The notes: a model not told the origin generated them from the sequence alone. Shown: positions 1 through 8,091, numbered from the stretch's first letter. The stretch: DNA of 30,620 nucleotides from JAZDOH01 sp043798815 (GCA_043798815.1 JAZDOH010000030.1:1-30620), one strand, 5' to 3'. Numbers and translations are program-made.

Positions 1-352
1 GTTTAATATTGAGCACGGTTTCGTGTTTAAAGAACGTGAGCACCAGGGTAAGCAATCCGCTCAGGACGAATAAAACGATGTACAGAATAACCACGTTGAA
101 AACAAAATAAGCCGCACCAACGAGGAACGGGCTGGTTAGAAGCGGCTTGAAAATTTCATATTCCGCCAGCCGTGGCAAAACATTTTGGTAAATGGCTTTA
201 TAACCAAATACCGGCAACATGGAAAATAACCCGATTCCGAAGATTTGAACCATCACGCGCAATGGCAGAGGGCGATAATCATGCCTGTAAAAAAAATATC
301 CCCACCCGAAGGTTGCGAGCACGAGCCCAACAGCGTAAAATGCAGTTTGCAT
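1..352 (-). CDS. PrsW-like multi-pass membrane protein, N-terminal part (runs off the left edge)
   Basis: Reading the minus strand from an ATG at 352-350 gives 117 open codons that continue past base 1, so only the N-terminus is visible. It is strongly hydrophobic: a first membrane segment at residues 4-20 ends in GWGYFFYRHD, followed by a basic stretch and at least two more membrane segments. An aromatic helix followed by FYRxDxxPLPLR and a second helix resembles the N-terminus of PrsW/CAAX-type intramembrane proteases. The catalytic EE and His motifs would lie beyond the window, so the family call is tentative. A good promoter (TATAAT at 391-386) sits about 28 nt upstream. The gene is divergent from murA. 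Confidence 0.5.
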   Translation of the reverse strand, partial: MQTAFYAVGLVLATFGWGYFFYRHDYRPLPLRVMVQIFGIGLFSMLPVFGYKAIYQNVLPRLAEYEIFKPLLTSPFLVGAAYFVFNVVILYIVLFVLSGLLTLVLTFFKHETVLNIK

Positions 353-364
353 TTTTGAGATTTT

Positions 365-393
365 TTGATGTTCAGCTAACAGATAATTATAGC
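365..393 (+). promoter_or_regulatory. Possible murA promoter
   Basis: TTGATG (365-370), a 17-nt spacer and TATAGC (388-393). It overlaps the opposing promoter of the PrsW-like gene, so the 77-bp gap would be a shared divergent control region. The boxes are only moderate matches. Confidence 0.3.
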
Positions 394-414
394 ACATATT
401 CGCTAAATTAACAA
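386..414 (-). promoter_or_regulatory. Sigma-70-type promoter of the PrsW-like gene
   Basis: On the minus strand, TTGTTA (414-409), a 17-nt spacer and a perfect TATAAT (391-386). The predicted leader is about 27 nt. Confidence 0.55.
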
Positions 415-428
415 GTCCCACACTCAGA

Positions 429-1688
429 ATGAACACCCATCGTTTTCTCGTCACCGGCCGGCAGAAACTTGAGGGGCAAGTGCGCGTGAGCGGTTCCAAA
501 AACGCGGCTTTGCCGATTTTGGCGGCGGCTCTCCTTACATCAGAGCCTGTTACTCTCACCAATGTGCCGGATATCGCGGACATAGCGACCATGGAACATA
601 TCCTCCATTTTTTGAATGTTAAAACCGATCGGGAAGGAGATCGCCTTACGGTGCACGCCCAAACGGTGTCGAATGTGAAAATCGAACATGAGTTGGTCAG
701 CAAGCTTCGCGCTTCCGTTCTCTTGTTGGCTCCTCTGCTCGTCCGCAATGGAGAAGTAAAACTGGCGTATCCTGGCGGATGTGTCATCGGCAAGCGGCCG
801 GTGGACGCGCATTTATTCGCCCTTGAAGCGCTGGGAGCCAAAGACCTTGATGGCTCTGATTTATTACATTTGAAAACGGACTCATTGGTTGGTGCGGATT
901 TTACGATGACGGAGGCGAGCGTGACTGCCACCGAAAACGCGGTGATGGCCGCGGCACTAGTCAAAGGCATTACCACCATTCGCTTTGCCGCCGCGGAACC
1001 TCATGTGCAGGATTTGTGTCATTTTTTGGTTTCGATGGGCGCCAAAATCAACGGGATTGGCACGCACACGCTCGTCATCGAAGGGGTAAAAAAATTGCAT
1101 GGCACCACCTATCGCATCACTCCCGATTACCTGGAAGCCGGGACTTTGGTGTTGGCCGCGGCCATTACGGGCGGCACGGTGGATGTGCTGGACGTGAATC
1201 CTCATCATCTCGACATCTTTTGGCAAAAGCTTCGCGAAGTAGGCGTGCATTTTGAGCTGGGACAAGACATGGTTCGCGTTCTTCCTTCGCATCACCTCAA
1301 ACCCGTTCGCCTGCAAACCGCGGTGTTTCCCAGTTTCCCCACCGACTTGCAAGCTCCTTTTGCCACCCTGCTCACCCAAGCCGAGGGAACGAGTTTTGTT
1401 TTTGAAACGCTGTTCGACGGCCGTCTGCAATATCTGTATGAATTGGAGAAAATGGGCGCCAAGTTCAAAGTGCTGAATCCTTACCAGGCGGAAGTGATGG
1501 GTCCGGTGCCTCTCAAGGGCGCTTCGGTTACCAGTTGTGACATTCGCGCCGGAGCCGCTATTTTACTCGCCGCTTTGGCCGCGGAAGGCGATACGGAAAT
1601 TTCAAACATCTACTACATCGATCGCGGTTACGAACGATTCGACGAAAAACTACGAAGTTTGGGGGCGAAGATCAAGCGGATCCGGTAA
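429..1688 (+). CDS. murA: UDP-N-acetylglucosamine 1-carboxyvinyltransferase
   Basis: A 419-aa EPSP-synthase-fold enzyme that transfers enolpyruvate from PEP to UDP-GlcNAc, the first committed step of peptidoglycan synthesis in the cytosol. The N-terminal GSKNAALPILAAALL contains the conserved Lys (K24). The mobile loop GGCVIGKRP carries the catalytic Cys (C118), the residue alkylated by fosfomycin, so the enzyme is not of the natural Cys-to-Asp resistant type. FPTDLQAPFATLL holds the conserved Asp, and DIRAGAAILLAALAAEG is the usual C-terminal Arg motif. Length is normal for the family. The start is preceded by no Shine-Dalgarno sequence. It shows that the organism makes, or at least begins, its own murein. 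Confidence 0.96.
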   Translation: MNTHRFLVTGRQKLEGQVRVSGSKNAALPILAAALLTSEPVTLTNVPDIADIATMEHILHFLNVKTDREGDRLTVHAQTVSNVKIEHELVSKLRASVLLLAPLLVRNGEVKLAYPGGCVIGKRPVDAHLFALEALGAKDLDGSDLLHLKTDSLVGADFTMTEASVTATENAVMAAALVKGITTIRFAAAEPHVQDLCHFLVSMGAKINGIGTHTLVIEGVKKLHGTTYRITPDYLEAGTLVLAAAITGGTVDVLDVNPHHLDIFWQKLREVGVHFELGQDMVRVLPSHHLKPVRLQTAVFPSFPTDLQAPFATLLTQAEGTSFVFETLFDGRLQYLYELEKMGAKFKVLNPYQAEVMGPVPLKGASVTSCDIRAGAAILLAALAAEGDTEISNIYYIDRGYERFDEKLRSLGAKIKRIR

Positions 1689-1700
1689 GTCAAAAGCGCT

Positions 1701-1728
1701 TTCAAAAAGATCGTTTTTTTGGTATAAT
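1701..1728 (+). promoter_or_regulatory. Promoter of the transglycosylase-like gene
   Basis: A perfect TATAAT at 1723-1728 lies 20 nt before the ATG at 1749. A weak -35 (TTCAAA, 1701-1706) is spaced by 16 nt. The predicted leader is about 14 nt. Confidence 0.55.
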
Positions 1729-1748
1729 ATATAGATTAATCAAAAGAA

Positions 1749-2873
1749 ATGCTTTTTTATTGTCGATTTTCGTTTTCCTCCGGCTTTCAGCCCCAGCGGT
1801 TGACGCGTATCGAAGAAGCGCTACCCGCTCCCGATACCCAAACGGTTGAGGCACGCTTAAAAACCGTCCAAGAAGACGTCACTCGATCCATTCCCCGGCG
1901 CGCTCAAATCACTCGCAACCATTTGGAAGAAAATGGGCTTCAGCCTCTCGATGTGGGGCTGGGCTCCGTTGATGTCAACGATAATGATGCCATGGTAAAG
2001 GCAGTTCTTGAATTGCAGATACAGCTATTTCCAAATGATCCCACAGAACAAGATGGCATGTTCGGTCAGCGAACCTACTTAAAGTACAAAGAAAAATTAG
2101 AATCATTGTCAACGGATGCCGTCAGGGCCAAACTTCAAAATTTAAGGATTAAAATTGATCAAGGTCGAGAAGCGCTTCGCAAATGGGACGGCGATATGGT
2201 GGTGCATGAAGTTAAAGAAGATAATGCAGACATTGTTAAATGTGGCATTACAGCGGACGTCATTCAAGCGGCGCAAAACGACTGCAAAAAACCATCTTCC
2301 ATCGATGATCTTGCAGCCAAGGAAAACTTTAATAAAGTGGTGCAATACGCGGCCAAAGTTACCGATGTACCCCCCGCCCTTATTACGGCTATCACTTGGG
2401 CGGAAACCGGTGGCACTTTTTCTCAGAAAGGCTTTGGCGCTTATCAAGAATTGGGCATGGGGCATTTCCTCAAGCGCTATTGGCGTGAGTATACGTCTGA
2501 CAAGCGGTTTGTGGATGCCATGAAAAATGTCACTACCATGGATGATACACAAATCAGAAATATTGGCAGGGCGCGAAGCATCGTGGCAGATCTAGTGGCC
2601 ATTGGCATTAAACTCAAGGAGACTGTCACAAGGTTGAATATTGATTTTGACTATTCTACCGACGTGAGTGCGATGAGCAATGAAGATTTAATGAAAATTC
2701 GTTTCCACTACTATGCGCCGGGCTATGCCTACGCGCTTTGGGTAAACAATACGCATGGCGAGAATTATCTTACCGCCGCCCAGCATTCTTATGATGGGGT
2801 CAAAGGCAATTTACAAACTCGTTTTGCCGATAAAGCCAAACAAGCTTACGAAAAATTGAAGCCAATTCAGTAA
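1749..2873 (+). CDS. Probable exported peptidoglycan-acting protein (lytic-transglycosylase-like)
   Basis: 374 aa. Residues about 75-115 resemble a small peptidoglycan-binding-type segment (AVLELQIQLFPNDPTEQDG then MFGQRTYLKY). From residue about 195 the sequence PPALITAITWAETGG resembles the start of an SLT lysozyme-like domain, with E219 as candidate catalytic Glu. The C-terminal third is helical with YAYALWVNN and is not clearly assignable. The annotated frame begins MLFYCRFSFSSGFQPQRL, which is not a signal peptide, while another frame over the same bases reads as a good one (see findings), so the 5' end may carry indels. Proximity to murA suits a wall role. The family assignment rests on motif likeness only. 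Confidence 0.5.
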   Translation: MLFYCRFSFSSGFQPQRLTRIEEALPAPDTQTVEARLKTVQEDVTRSIPRRAQITRNHLEENGLQPLDVGLGSVDVNDNDAMVKAVLELQIQLFPNDPTEQDGMFGQRTYLKYKEKLESLSTDAVRAKLQNLRIKIDQGREALRKWDGDMVVHEVKEDNADIVKCGITADVIQAAQNDCKKPSSIDDLAAKENFNKVVQYAAKVTDVPPALITAITWAETGGTFSQKGFGAYQELGMGHFLKRYWREYTSDKRFVDAMKNVTTMDDTQIRNIGRARSIVADLVAIGIKLKETVTRLNIDFDYSTDVSAMSNEDLMKIRFHYYAPGYAYALWVNNTHGENYLTAAQHSYDGVKGNLQTRFADKAKQAYEKLKPIQ

Positions 2874-2879
2874 ACTCAT

Positions 2880-2908
2880 TTGAGCCCAGCGCCAGGTTTT
2901 GTTAGACT
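2880..2908 (+). promoter_or_regulatory. Possible pheS promoter
   Basis: TTGAGC (2880-2885), a 17-nt spacer and TAGACT (2903-2908), 20 nt before the ATG at 2929. The boxes are moderate matches; position agrees with other promoters here. Confidence 0.4.
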
Positions 2909-2928
2909 GCTTGCGATAGTTGTTTTTT

Positions 2929-3975
2929 ATGCAAGACAAAATTCATCAACTCAAGGCGCAAATGCTGCAAGCTCTCCACGCGGCTCCTGCGGAACCGCAG
3001 GTGCGTGAGGTGGAAGTCCGCTATCTTGGCCGCAAGGGGTCGTTCAATGAAATCATGAAAGGGCTGGTAGGGTTGAGTGATGAAGAAAAACGCACGGTGG
3101 GAAAGCTGGCGAATGAAATCAAACTCGAACTGGAACAATCGGTTCTTCGCCGGTTGGAGCAACTGGAAGGGGAGCGCATGGGCAAATTGGCGGAATTGGA
3201 ATGGATCGACGTCACTGTTCCCGGCAAAAAGCCGGTGATAGGGCATCGGCATCCTATTTCCAAATTCATCGATGAGATCGAAACGGTTTTTGGGAAAATG
3301 GGATTCGCGGTGGCCGAGGGACCCGAGGTGGAACAGGAGCATTACAACTTCAATCAACTCAATATCCCTGCCGACCACCCCGCGCGTGACACACAGGACA
3401 CTTTTTGGATTAAGAATCTTGATAAATATCTCCTGCGCACACAAACTTCCCCCGTGCAGATCCGCTACATGGAATCCCATAAACCTCCGATTCGCATCAT
3501 CGCACCGGGCAAAACGTTTCGCAAAGACAGCGACGCCACTCATTCGCCCATGTTCCACCAAGTCGAGGGGTTGATGATCGATGAAAACGTCAGCATGGCC
3601 AACCTGAAGGCCGTCATCACGCACGCGTTGCAGCAGATCTTTGAAGATCCTTCCATCAAAACCCGTTTCCGTATCAGCTTTTTTCCGTTCGTGGAACCAG
3701 GTATGGAAGTCGACTGCACTTGTCCCATTTGCCATGGCAACGGCCGCCTGCCCGATTCCACTCCCTGCCGCCTCTGCAAACAATGCGGGTGGCTCGAAAT
3801 CGCCGGCTGCGGCATGGTGCATCCGCAAGTGCTCAAAAACGTTGGCTATAATCCCGAAAAATACACCGGTTTTGCCTTTGGCATGGGTCTGGATCGCATG
3901 GTCATGATCAAATACCGCATCCCTCATCTTCGTCTGTTTTTTGAAAATGATTTGCGGTTTTTAAGGCAGTTTTAA
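2929..3975 (+). CDS. pheS: Phenylalanyl-tRNA synthetase alpha subunit
   Basis: 348 aa, the catalytic class II subunit that activates phenylalanine in an alpha2-beta2 enzyme. The N-terminal coiled-coil arm (residues about 1-85) is followed by GHRHPISKFIDEIETVFGKMG, class II motif 2 (KTFRKDSDATHSPMFHQVEG) and motif 3 (GFAFGMGLDRM). A Cys-rich loop (CTCPICHGNG, CRLCKQCGW) precedes GCGMVHPQVL; a similar Cys cluster is known in many bacterial PheS proteins and may bind zinc. I chose the ATG at 2929, which directly follows six T, over an in-frame TTG at 2920. The beta subunit gene pheT, usually adjacent, is not in this window; the next gene is an unrelated orphan. Confidence 0.95.
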   Translation: MQDKIHQLKAQMLQALHAAPAEPQVREVEVRYLGRKGSFNEIMKGLVGLSDEEKRTVGKLANEIKLELEQSVLRRLEQLEGERMGKLAELEWIDVTVPGKKPVIGHRHPISKFIDEIETVFGKMGFAVAEGPEVEQEHYNFNQLNIPADHPARDTQDTFWIKNLDKYLLRTQTSPVQIRYMESHKPPIRIIAPGKTFRKDSDATHSPMFHQVEGLMIDENVSMANLKAVITHALQQIFEDPSIKTRFRISFFPFVEPGMEVDCTCPICHGNGRLPDSTPCRLCKQCGWLEIAGCGMVHPQVLKNVGYNPEKYTGFAFGMGLDRMVMIKYRIPHLRLFFENDLRFLRQF

Positions 3976-3982
3976 ATAGCTA

Positions 3983-3998
3983 TTGCCAAAAAAGGCAA
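3983..3998 (+). terminator. Weak hairpin after pheS
   Basis: TTGCC and GGCAA pair across an A6 loop, followed by AATTT. The short stem and poor T-tract make a terminator only possible. Confidence 0.25.
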
Positions 3999-4033
3999 AA
4001 TTTGGTTAAATGACTTCCCTTAATCATTTTTTT

Positions 4034-4576
4034 ATGTACAGAGATTCTAGAGACTCCCTAAATATTGAACTGCCAACAACTCCTGATGGTACATCTATCC
4101 ATCCAATCAATTCACGATTTGTTTATCGATTACCGCGAGATTTAATTGATTTAGCTGAAGTAGTAGATGGGATGCGAGTTTTAACAAGGAGCGTTATTGA
4201 AAGATTCGGATTATGTGTCGTACAGGAGAGAGAAGCAACTGATTTGGCTACATTTACGCGAAACAACGTTAGATACATAATATATTTTCAAGGTTTGCAG
4301 TGCGCTAAACGTGGAGTACAGTTTGTAAATCTGGTAAATTTATCTTTGAAAGAAGAAGAAGAAGAAGGCGCAAAATTTGTTGGTATGGAAGCAAATGGAG
4401 ATGCAAGATACGAATATCCAGGGGTCGTAGGTGGTTCATCCATTCCATTAACACAAGTTCAGATTCAGCCATTTCTTCATGATGGTAAACCAACACCAGA
4501 GTCCGCCTTTATTCAACCTTGTTATTTCACGATTTCGGATGTCAGCACTCCAGCCGCACCTCCAGCGCAAAGATAA
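4034..4576 (+). CDS. Orphan protein of unknown function, AT-rich
   Basis: 180 aa from the ATG at 4034, which follows a run of seven T as many starts here do; an in-frame ATG at 4010 would add eight residues. I do not recognise the family. The product looks soluble, with no membrane segment or signal peptide. It contains an acidic EEEEEG run at about residue 106, several beta-like stretches (VRYIIYFQGL, GVQFVNLVNL) and a Pro/Ala-rich tail (STPAAPPAQR). Base composition is visibly more AT-rich than pheS or the genes downstream, so it may have been acquired. It separates pheS from a DnaJ-domain gene with no recognisable flanking repeat. Confidence 0.6.
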   Translation: MYRDSRDSLNIELPTTPDGTSIHPINSRFVYRLPRDLIDLAEVVDGMRVLTRSVIERFGLCVVQEREATDLATFTRNNVRYIIYFQGLQCAKRGVQFVNLVNLSLKEEEEEGAKFVGMEANGDARYEYPGVVGGSSIPLTQVQIQPFLHDGKPTPESAFIQPCYFTISDVSTPAAPPAQR

Positions 4577-4635
4577 TATGCCAAGATCTCTATGCCTTAT
4601 TTAATTGAAATTGGTCGTGCAATATGATCTTTTGG

Positions 4636-4641
4636 TATAGT
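4636..4641 (+). promoter_or_regulatory. Candidate -10 box of the DnaJ-domain gene
   Basis: TATAGT 19 nt before the ATG at 4661. No convincing -35 is seen at a normal distance. Confidence 0.3.
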
Positions 4642-4660
4642 GGTAGGGTAGCTTGTAGTT

Positions 4661-5263
4661 ATGAAGAATCTCTATACCATTTTAGAGCTGAAACCCGGTG
4701 TGTCGCCTGAGGATATCAAGCGGGCTTATTATTTACGAGCCAAGCAGTATCATCCGGATTCCGGAAATAAGGCGGAATTGAAAAAGTTTTATGAGGTCAC
4801 GGAGGCGTACCAAATTCTCTCCGATGTTGCCCGGCGTGCCGCGTATGATGAGACACTGAAAACCGGAAAACTTGAAAAAACACTGTTGAATCAAGAACCC
4901 CTGGAAACTCCCCTGGAATACAGCCGCCCGACTCATGGACAGGATTTTGCCTATCGTCATGAGGAAATGACCCATTTCCGTTCGCGCTTGCTGTGGATGG
5001 CCTTTTTTAAAGTGCTCATCACAATCATCGTGTCCGGCGTGATTGGCAGCACGTTCGCGATTTTATTCGAAAGCTCGCGATTTCTGGGAAGTTTTGCCGG
5101 CGCCGCGTTCGGATTGATTTGGGCGGTTCATCATCATTTTGACGTCGCTTCTTTCATTCCCTCAGCTGCTCATTACCGGCTGGCCCGGTGGGGCGGGATT
5201 TTGGTGATGATTTTGAGCGCGGGATATTTTGCCGCCTTATTTTTAAAAAGTTTGTTGGCTTAG
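4661..5263 (+). CDS. Membrane-anchored J-domain protein
   Basis: 200 aa. The N-terminal 65 residues form a typical J-domain: YTILELKPGVSPEDIKRAYY, then the HPD signature (residues 31-33) in QYHPDSG, then FYEVTEAYQILSDVARRAAYD. J-domains stimulate the ATPase of a DnaK partner. A linker is followed by three hydrophobic segments (residues about 109-130, 140-157 and 177-198), placing the J-domain at the cytosolic face of the membrane. The Gly/Phe region, zinc finger and C-terminal substrate domains of a true DnaJ are absent, so this is a specialised co-chaperone, not DnaJ itself. It ends 27 nt before rpiB. Confidence 0.8.
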   Translation: MKNLYTILELKPGVSPEDIKRAYYLRAKQYHPDSGNKAELKKFYEVTEAYQILSDVARRAAYDETLKTGKLEKTLLNQEPLETPLEYSRPTHGQDFAYRHEEMTHFRSRLLWMAFFKVLITIIVSGVIGSTFAILFESSRFLGSFAGAAFGLIWAVHHHFDVASFIPSAAHYRLARWGGILVMILSAGYFAALFLKSLLA

Positions 5264-5284
5264 CGTAATGGGGAGTGATATAAA
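5255..5284 (+). promoter_or_regulatory. Possible promoter of rpiB-rpe, suggesting a leaderless mRNA
   Basis: TTGGCT (5255-5260), an 18-nt spacer and TATAAA (5279-5284). The rpiB ATG begins 7 nt after the -10 box, so transcription would start at or next to the start codon. Confidence 0.35.
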
Positions 5285-5290
5285 TAGATC

Positions 5291-5752
5291 ATGAAAACAA
5301 TTTTTATAGGAACCGATCACGCAGGCTTTGATCACAAAGAAGCCATTAAAAAGTCTCTTTTAGACGCCGGTTACACGGTGGAAGACAAGGGCGCTTTTAA
5401 AAACGACGCAGAGGATGATTATCCTGATTTTATTTATCCCGTGGCCAAGGCGGTGTCTGAAGATTTGGAAAACCGTGTTGGGATCGTTCTCGGCGGTTCC
5501 GGCCAGGGGGAAGCAATGGTGGCCAACAAGGTCAAAGGCATCCGCGCCGCTATCGGATTTAGTGAATGGGCCGTACGAATGTCTCGCGAACACAATGACG
5601 CCAATGTGCTCTCTTTGGGGGCCCGTGTGGTCAGCCCCATAGAAGCGGTTCGTTTTGTCCACTTGTGGCTCAATACCCCTTTTGAGGGGAAGAATCGTCA
5701 TCAGCGCCGGATCGATAAAATCAAAAACATCGAAAACAAAGTTTTTCAATAA
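5291..5752 (+). CDS. rpiB: Ribose-5-phosphate isomerase B
   Basis: 153 aa of the RpiB/LacAB fold, interconverting ribose 5-phosphate and ribulose 5-phosphate in the non-oxidative pentose phosphate pathway. Family motifs are IGTDHAGFDHKEAI at the N-terminus, GIVLGGSGQGEAMVANKVKG and SREHNDANVLSLGARV. The active-site loop reads GGSGQGE (residues 68-74) instead of the CGTG loop of the E. coli type. In the actinobacterial GGSGNGE type a Glu, here equivalent to E74, serves as catalytic base in place of the Cys. The TAA stop shares its last A with the ATG of rpe (TAATG), so the two genes are translationally coupled. Confidence 0.9.
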   Translation: MKTIFIGTDHAGFDHKEAIKKSLLDAGYTVEDKGAFKNDAEDDYPDFIYPVAKAVSEDLENRVGIVLGGSGQGEAMVANKVKGIRAAIGFSEWAVRMSREHNDANVLSLGARVVSPIEAVRFVHLWLNTPFEGKNRHQRRIDKIKNIENKVFQ

Positions 5753-6384
5753 TGCCCAAACTCAAAATCACCCCTTCGATCCTCGGCGTTGATTACGGTC
5801 GGATGAACGAGCACCTAAAAGAACTCGAATCTTTTTCCGACTGGTTCCATGTGGACGTGATGGACGGTAATTTTGTGAACAATCTCACGGTTGGGGCTCC
5901 GGTAGTCGCGCGGATCAAAACCAAAGTGCCGCTGGACTGCCACCTGATGATCAACAATCCCGGCAAATACCTCGAAGACTTCGCGAAAGCGGGCGCCTAC
6001 TCCATCACCATCCAGGCAGAGGCGAGCGGGAAGCATTTGAGCAATGACATCGACAAAATCCACGCTCTCGGCTGCCGGGCGGCCGTGGCGCTGAATCCCA
6101 ATACTCCCATCGACAAAATTTCCCACGTTCTGCAAAAACTCGACATGGTGCTCGTCATGTCCGTTTTCCCCGGCTTCGGCGGCCAGGAATTTATTACGGA
6201 CGTCCTTACAAAAGTCCGTTGGCTCCGGGAGCACTTCCCCGATCTCGACATCCAAGTCGACGGCGGCATTAATGACAAAACTGCACCATTGGCCATAAAA
6301 GCCGGAGCTAATGTGCTCGTGGCTGGGTCCTATATATTAAAAAATAAAAATCCTAAAGCAGCTGCGGAACGGCTTCGTGGGTAG
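5752..6384 (+). CDS. rpe: Ribulose-phosphate 3-epimerase
   Basis: 210-aa TIM barrel that converts ribulose 5-phosphate to xylulose 5-phosphate, the partner reaction of RpiB. Motifs in order: ITPSILGVDYGRM, FHVDVMDGNFVNNLTVG (metal-binding Asp), DCHLMINNP, VALNPNTP, VMSVFPGFGGQ and VDGGINDKTA with the terminal phosphate-binding VLVAGS. The usual N in MSVNPGFGGQ is F here. Length is slightly short but complete. It overlaps rpiB by one base and ends in TAG, 17 nt from a convergent orphan gene. The pair suggests a pentose interconversion route feeding nucleotide synthesis. Confidence 0.93.
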   Translation: MPKLKITPSILGVDYGRMNEHLKELESFSDWFHVDVMDGNFVNNLTVGAPVVARIKTKVPLDCHLMINNPGKYLEDFAKAGAYSITIQAEASGKHLSNDIDKIHALGCRAAVALNPNTPIDKISHVLQKLDMVLVMSVFPGFGGQEFITDVLTKVRWLREHFPDLDIQVDGGINDKTAPLAIKAGANVLVAGSYILKNKNPKAAAERLRG

Positions 6385-6400
6385 CAGCAAGAAAAATCAG

Positions 6401-6820
6401 TTATTTGCGGCGCTTTTTTGGCGCACTTCTTTTCGTTTTTTCTTTAATTATCCAGAATCTCTTTTTTACCTTGATCATCAAATCTCCCCCTTGAACGGGT
6501 TTGCGCCCACTATCAATTTCTATTTTTGTAATGCCCTCTTCCTCTATCCTTTCGGCTGAACGAATATCTACAGAAACCTCCTTTTTACTAAAATCGCTAC
6601 CTGTGCTATAGGGAATAACTACATATCTTGCACCTTCTTTTCTTAATTGTGCTGGAGTAAAAACGTTTCCAACTTTCTTTCTTACTTCCAACGCAAAGCC
6701 TTTAGCATCCAATGTTTCAGCATTACAAATTCCTTCTTCATCATAAAATTCACCAGGTAAGTCATCAATTTCCGGAGTTACCCTGAATTGGTCTTCGCCA
6801 ATTTCAATAAAATGTTCCAT
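6401..6820 (-). CDS. Orphan protein of unknown function, AT-rich
   Basis: 139 aa, not recognised. The N-terminal half is acidic (EHFIEIGEDQFRVTPEIDDL), and the C-terminus is strongly basic (KVKKRFWIIKEKTKRS and a KKRRK end), giving a polar charge split that could suit nucleic-acid or membrane-surface binding, though this is a guess. No signal peptide or membrane segment. AT-rich compared with rpe. It is convergent with rpe (17 nt between stops) and lies downstream of the MFS gene's stop on the opposite side, in the same direction. The ATG follows an AT-rich stretch without a Shine-Dalgarno sequence. Confidence 0.55.
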   Translation of the reverse strand: MEHFIEIGEDQFRVTPEIDDLPGEFYDEEGICNAETLDAKGFALEVRKKVGNVFTPAQLRKEGARYVVIPYSTGSDFSKKEVSVDIRSAERIEEEGITKIEIDSGRKPVQGGDLMIKVKKRFWIIKEKTKRSAPKKRRK

Positions 6821-6858
6821 TAAAATTACTTAAAGGGGTTCATGGTAGTACAGAAAGT

Positions 6859-8019
6859 TTAACGCAACAAGTGATCACTCCGTTTTAAGTTCAGCCAGCC
6901 GAGTATCATAAGGGCACCTAAGGTGATGGAGACCCATAGATATTCCGGAGGTAAAAAGTAAAAGGCGATGACAAGAATGGCGGTGCAGATTCCACGGGCG
7001 ATGGTTAGGTGCACTTCGCGGTTCAGGTGAAAATAAATGGGGTGGATTTTGTTGCTGTAGCCGAATAAATACGAATCAATCACGGTGCCGTGCATGGAGC
7101 CAACGAAGCGGTTAAAAATGTCCACCACCCACACGTAGGCCGTTATGGGGAAAAAATAAACCGAGGCGTACAGCAATCTCCCCACCACGTTAAGCGGTGT
7201 GGTTAAGTTGAGCAGAGGGATCCGTTTTTTCAGATCGAAAAAATGTCCGGTGAGTCGCGTGAGGATGGCGGCGATGAATGTGGAAAATCCTATCAGAATC
7301 CCCAAATCTTTTATGTTTCCCAAAAAAATACCGAAGACCAGCACCCAGGGCCAGTTGATGAGGCATCCGGAAAAGCCCTCCCACAAGTATGTAGAGCGGA
7401 TCGCTTTGAGCGCTGGTTTTTGCAGAATGGAATAGATGGTCTTGAAAGAATAATGTTCCGTATGCGGCGGCGCGTTGAATAACAACACAGGAATCAAACT
7501 GCAAAATATTCCGATTCCCCCGAGCCAAAAAGCCGCATTAAAAGAAACCCAGTAACTCAGCGCCCCTCCCGCAACGGGGCCGATGAAACTGGCGACCATG
7601 TTGATGATCGCGAGCCAGCTGATTTGTTTGCCGATTTTCAAATGATCCGCATTCACTGAAAAAAACCAATGTCGTACCATCCAGTAAAAACTCAGATACA
7701 AAGAGAAGGCCAGCAAAGTGGTAAAAATTAGCCAGGGTTTTTCCGACGTGATGCTTCCCATGAGCATCGAAGCCACGACGTAAAACACGACCCCCAACGC
7801 CATAAAATATTTGGGCTTTTCCCATTTCATCGCCAGGTTGAAAAGAGGGATGAATAGCAGGCCGTAAATGAGGTTCCAGGAAAAAGTCCACGCAAAAACC
7901 ATGCTGATCGAATGGAACGTTTTATAAAGGAACAGCGGAAACGTGATGCTATAAATGCTGTCGGTAAAAGTAAAGAAGGCCTGGTGGATGTAGAAAAGTC
8001 TCAGGTTTCGCGATTTCAT
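6859..8019 (-). CDS. MFS-type multi-pass membrane transporter
   Basis: 386 aa with about eleven to twelve hydrophobic segments spread over the full length and short charged loops, the pattern of the major facilitator superfamily. The start MKSRNLRLFYIHQAFFTFTDSIYSITFPLFLY places a short cytosolic tail before the first helix. I see no motif that fixes the substrate; permease or efflux roles are both possible. The gene lies on the minus strand directly after tRNA-Arg and a tRNA-like remnant that ends 11 nt before its ATG, so it may be transcribed with the tRNA. No Shine-Dalgarno sequence precedes the start. Confidence 0.7.
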   Translation of the reverse strand: MKSRNLRLFYIHQAFFTFTDSIYSITFPLFLYKTFHSISMVFAWTFSWNLIYGLLFIPLFNLAMKWEKPKYFMALGVVFYVVASMLMGSITSEKPWLIFTTLLAFSLYLSFYWMVRHWFFSVNADHLKIGKQISWLAIINMVASFIGPVAGGALSYWVSFNAAFWLGGIGIFCSLIPVLLFNAPPHTEHYSFKTIYSILQKPALKAIRSTYLWEGFSGCLINWPWVLVFGIFLGNIKDLGILIGFSTFIAAILTRLTGHFFDLKKRIPLLNLTTPLNVVGRLLYASVYFFPITAYVWVVDIFNRFVGSMHGTVIDSYLFGYSNKIHPIYFHLNREVHLTIARGICTAILVIAFYFLPPEYLWVSITLGALMILGWLNLKRSDHLLR

Positions 8020-8030
8020 GATCTTTTTTA

Positions 8031-8073
8031 TGGTGCGCCCGGCCCCGCCTTGGCGGGACGGCCTTGTGGACCG
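8031..8073 (-). pseudogene. 3'-half copy of tRNA-Arg with its T-arm replaced by a palindrome
   Basis: On the minus strand, 8073-8059 repeats the anticodon-arm 3' side and variable loop of the neighbouring tRNA (CGGTCCACAAGGCCG), and 8042-8031 repeats its acceptor 3' strand with CCA (CCGGGCGCACCA). Between them the T-arm is missing and a GC-rich hairpin (CCCGCCAAGGCGGG on this strand, within 8057-8044) stands in its place. It cannot fold into a full tRNA. It lies 18 bp past the end of the intact gene and 11 bp before the MFS start codon. Confidence 0.8.
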
Positions 8074-8091
8074 GACTTATGACATTATTTC

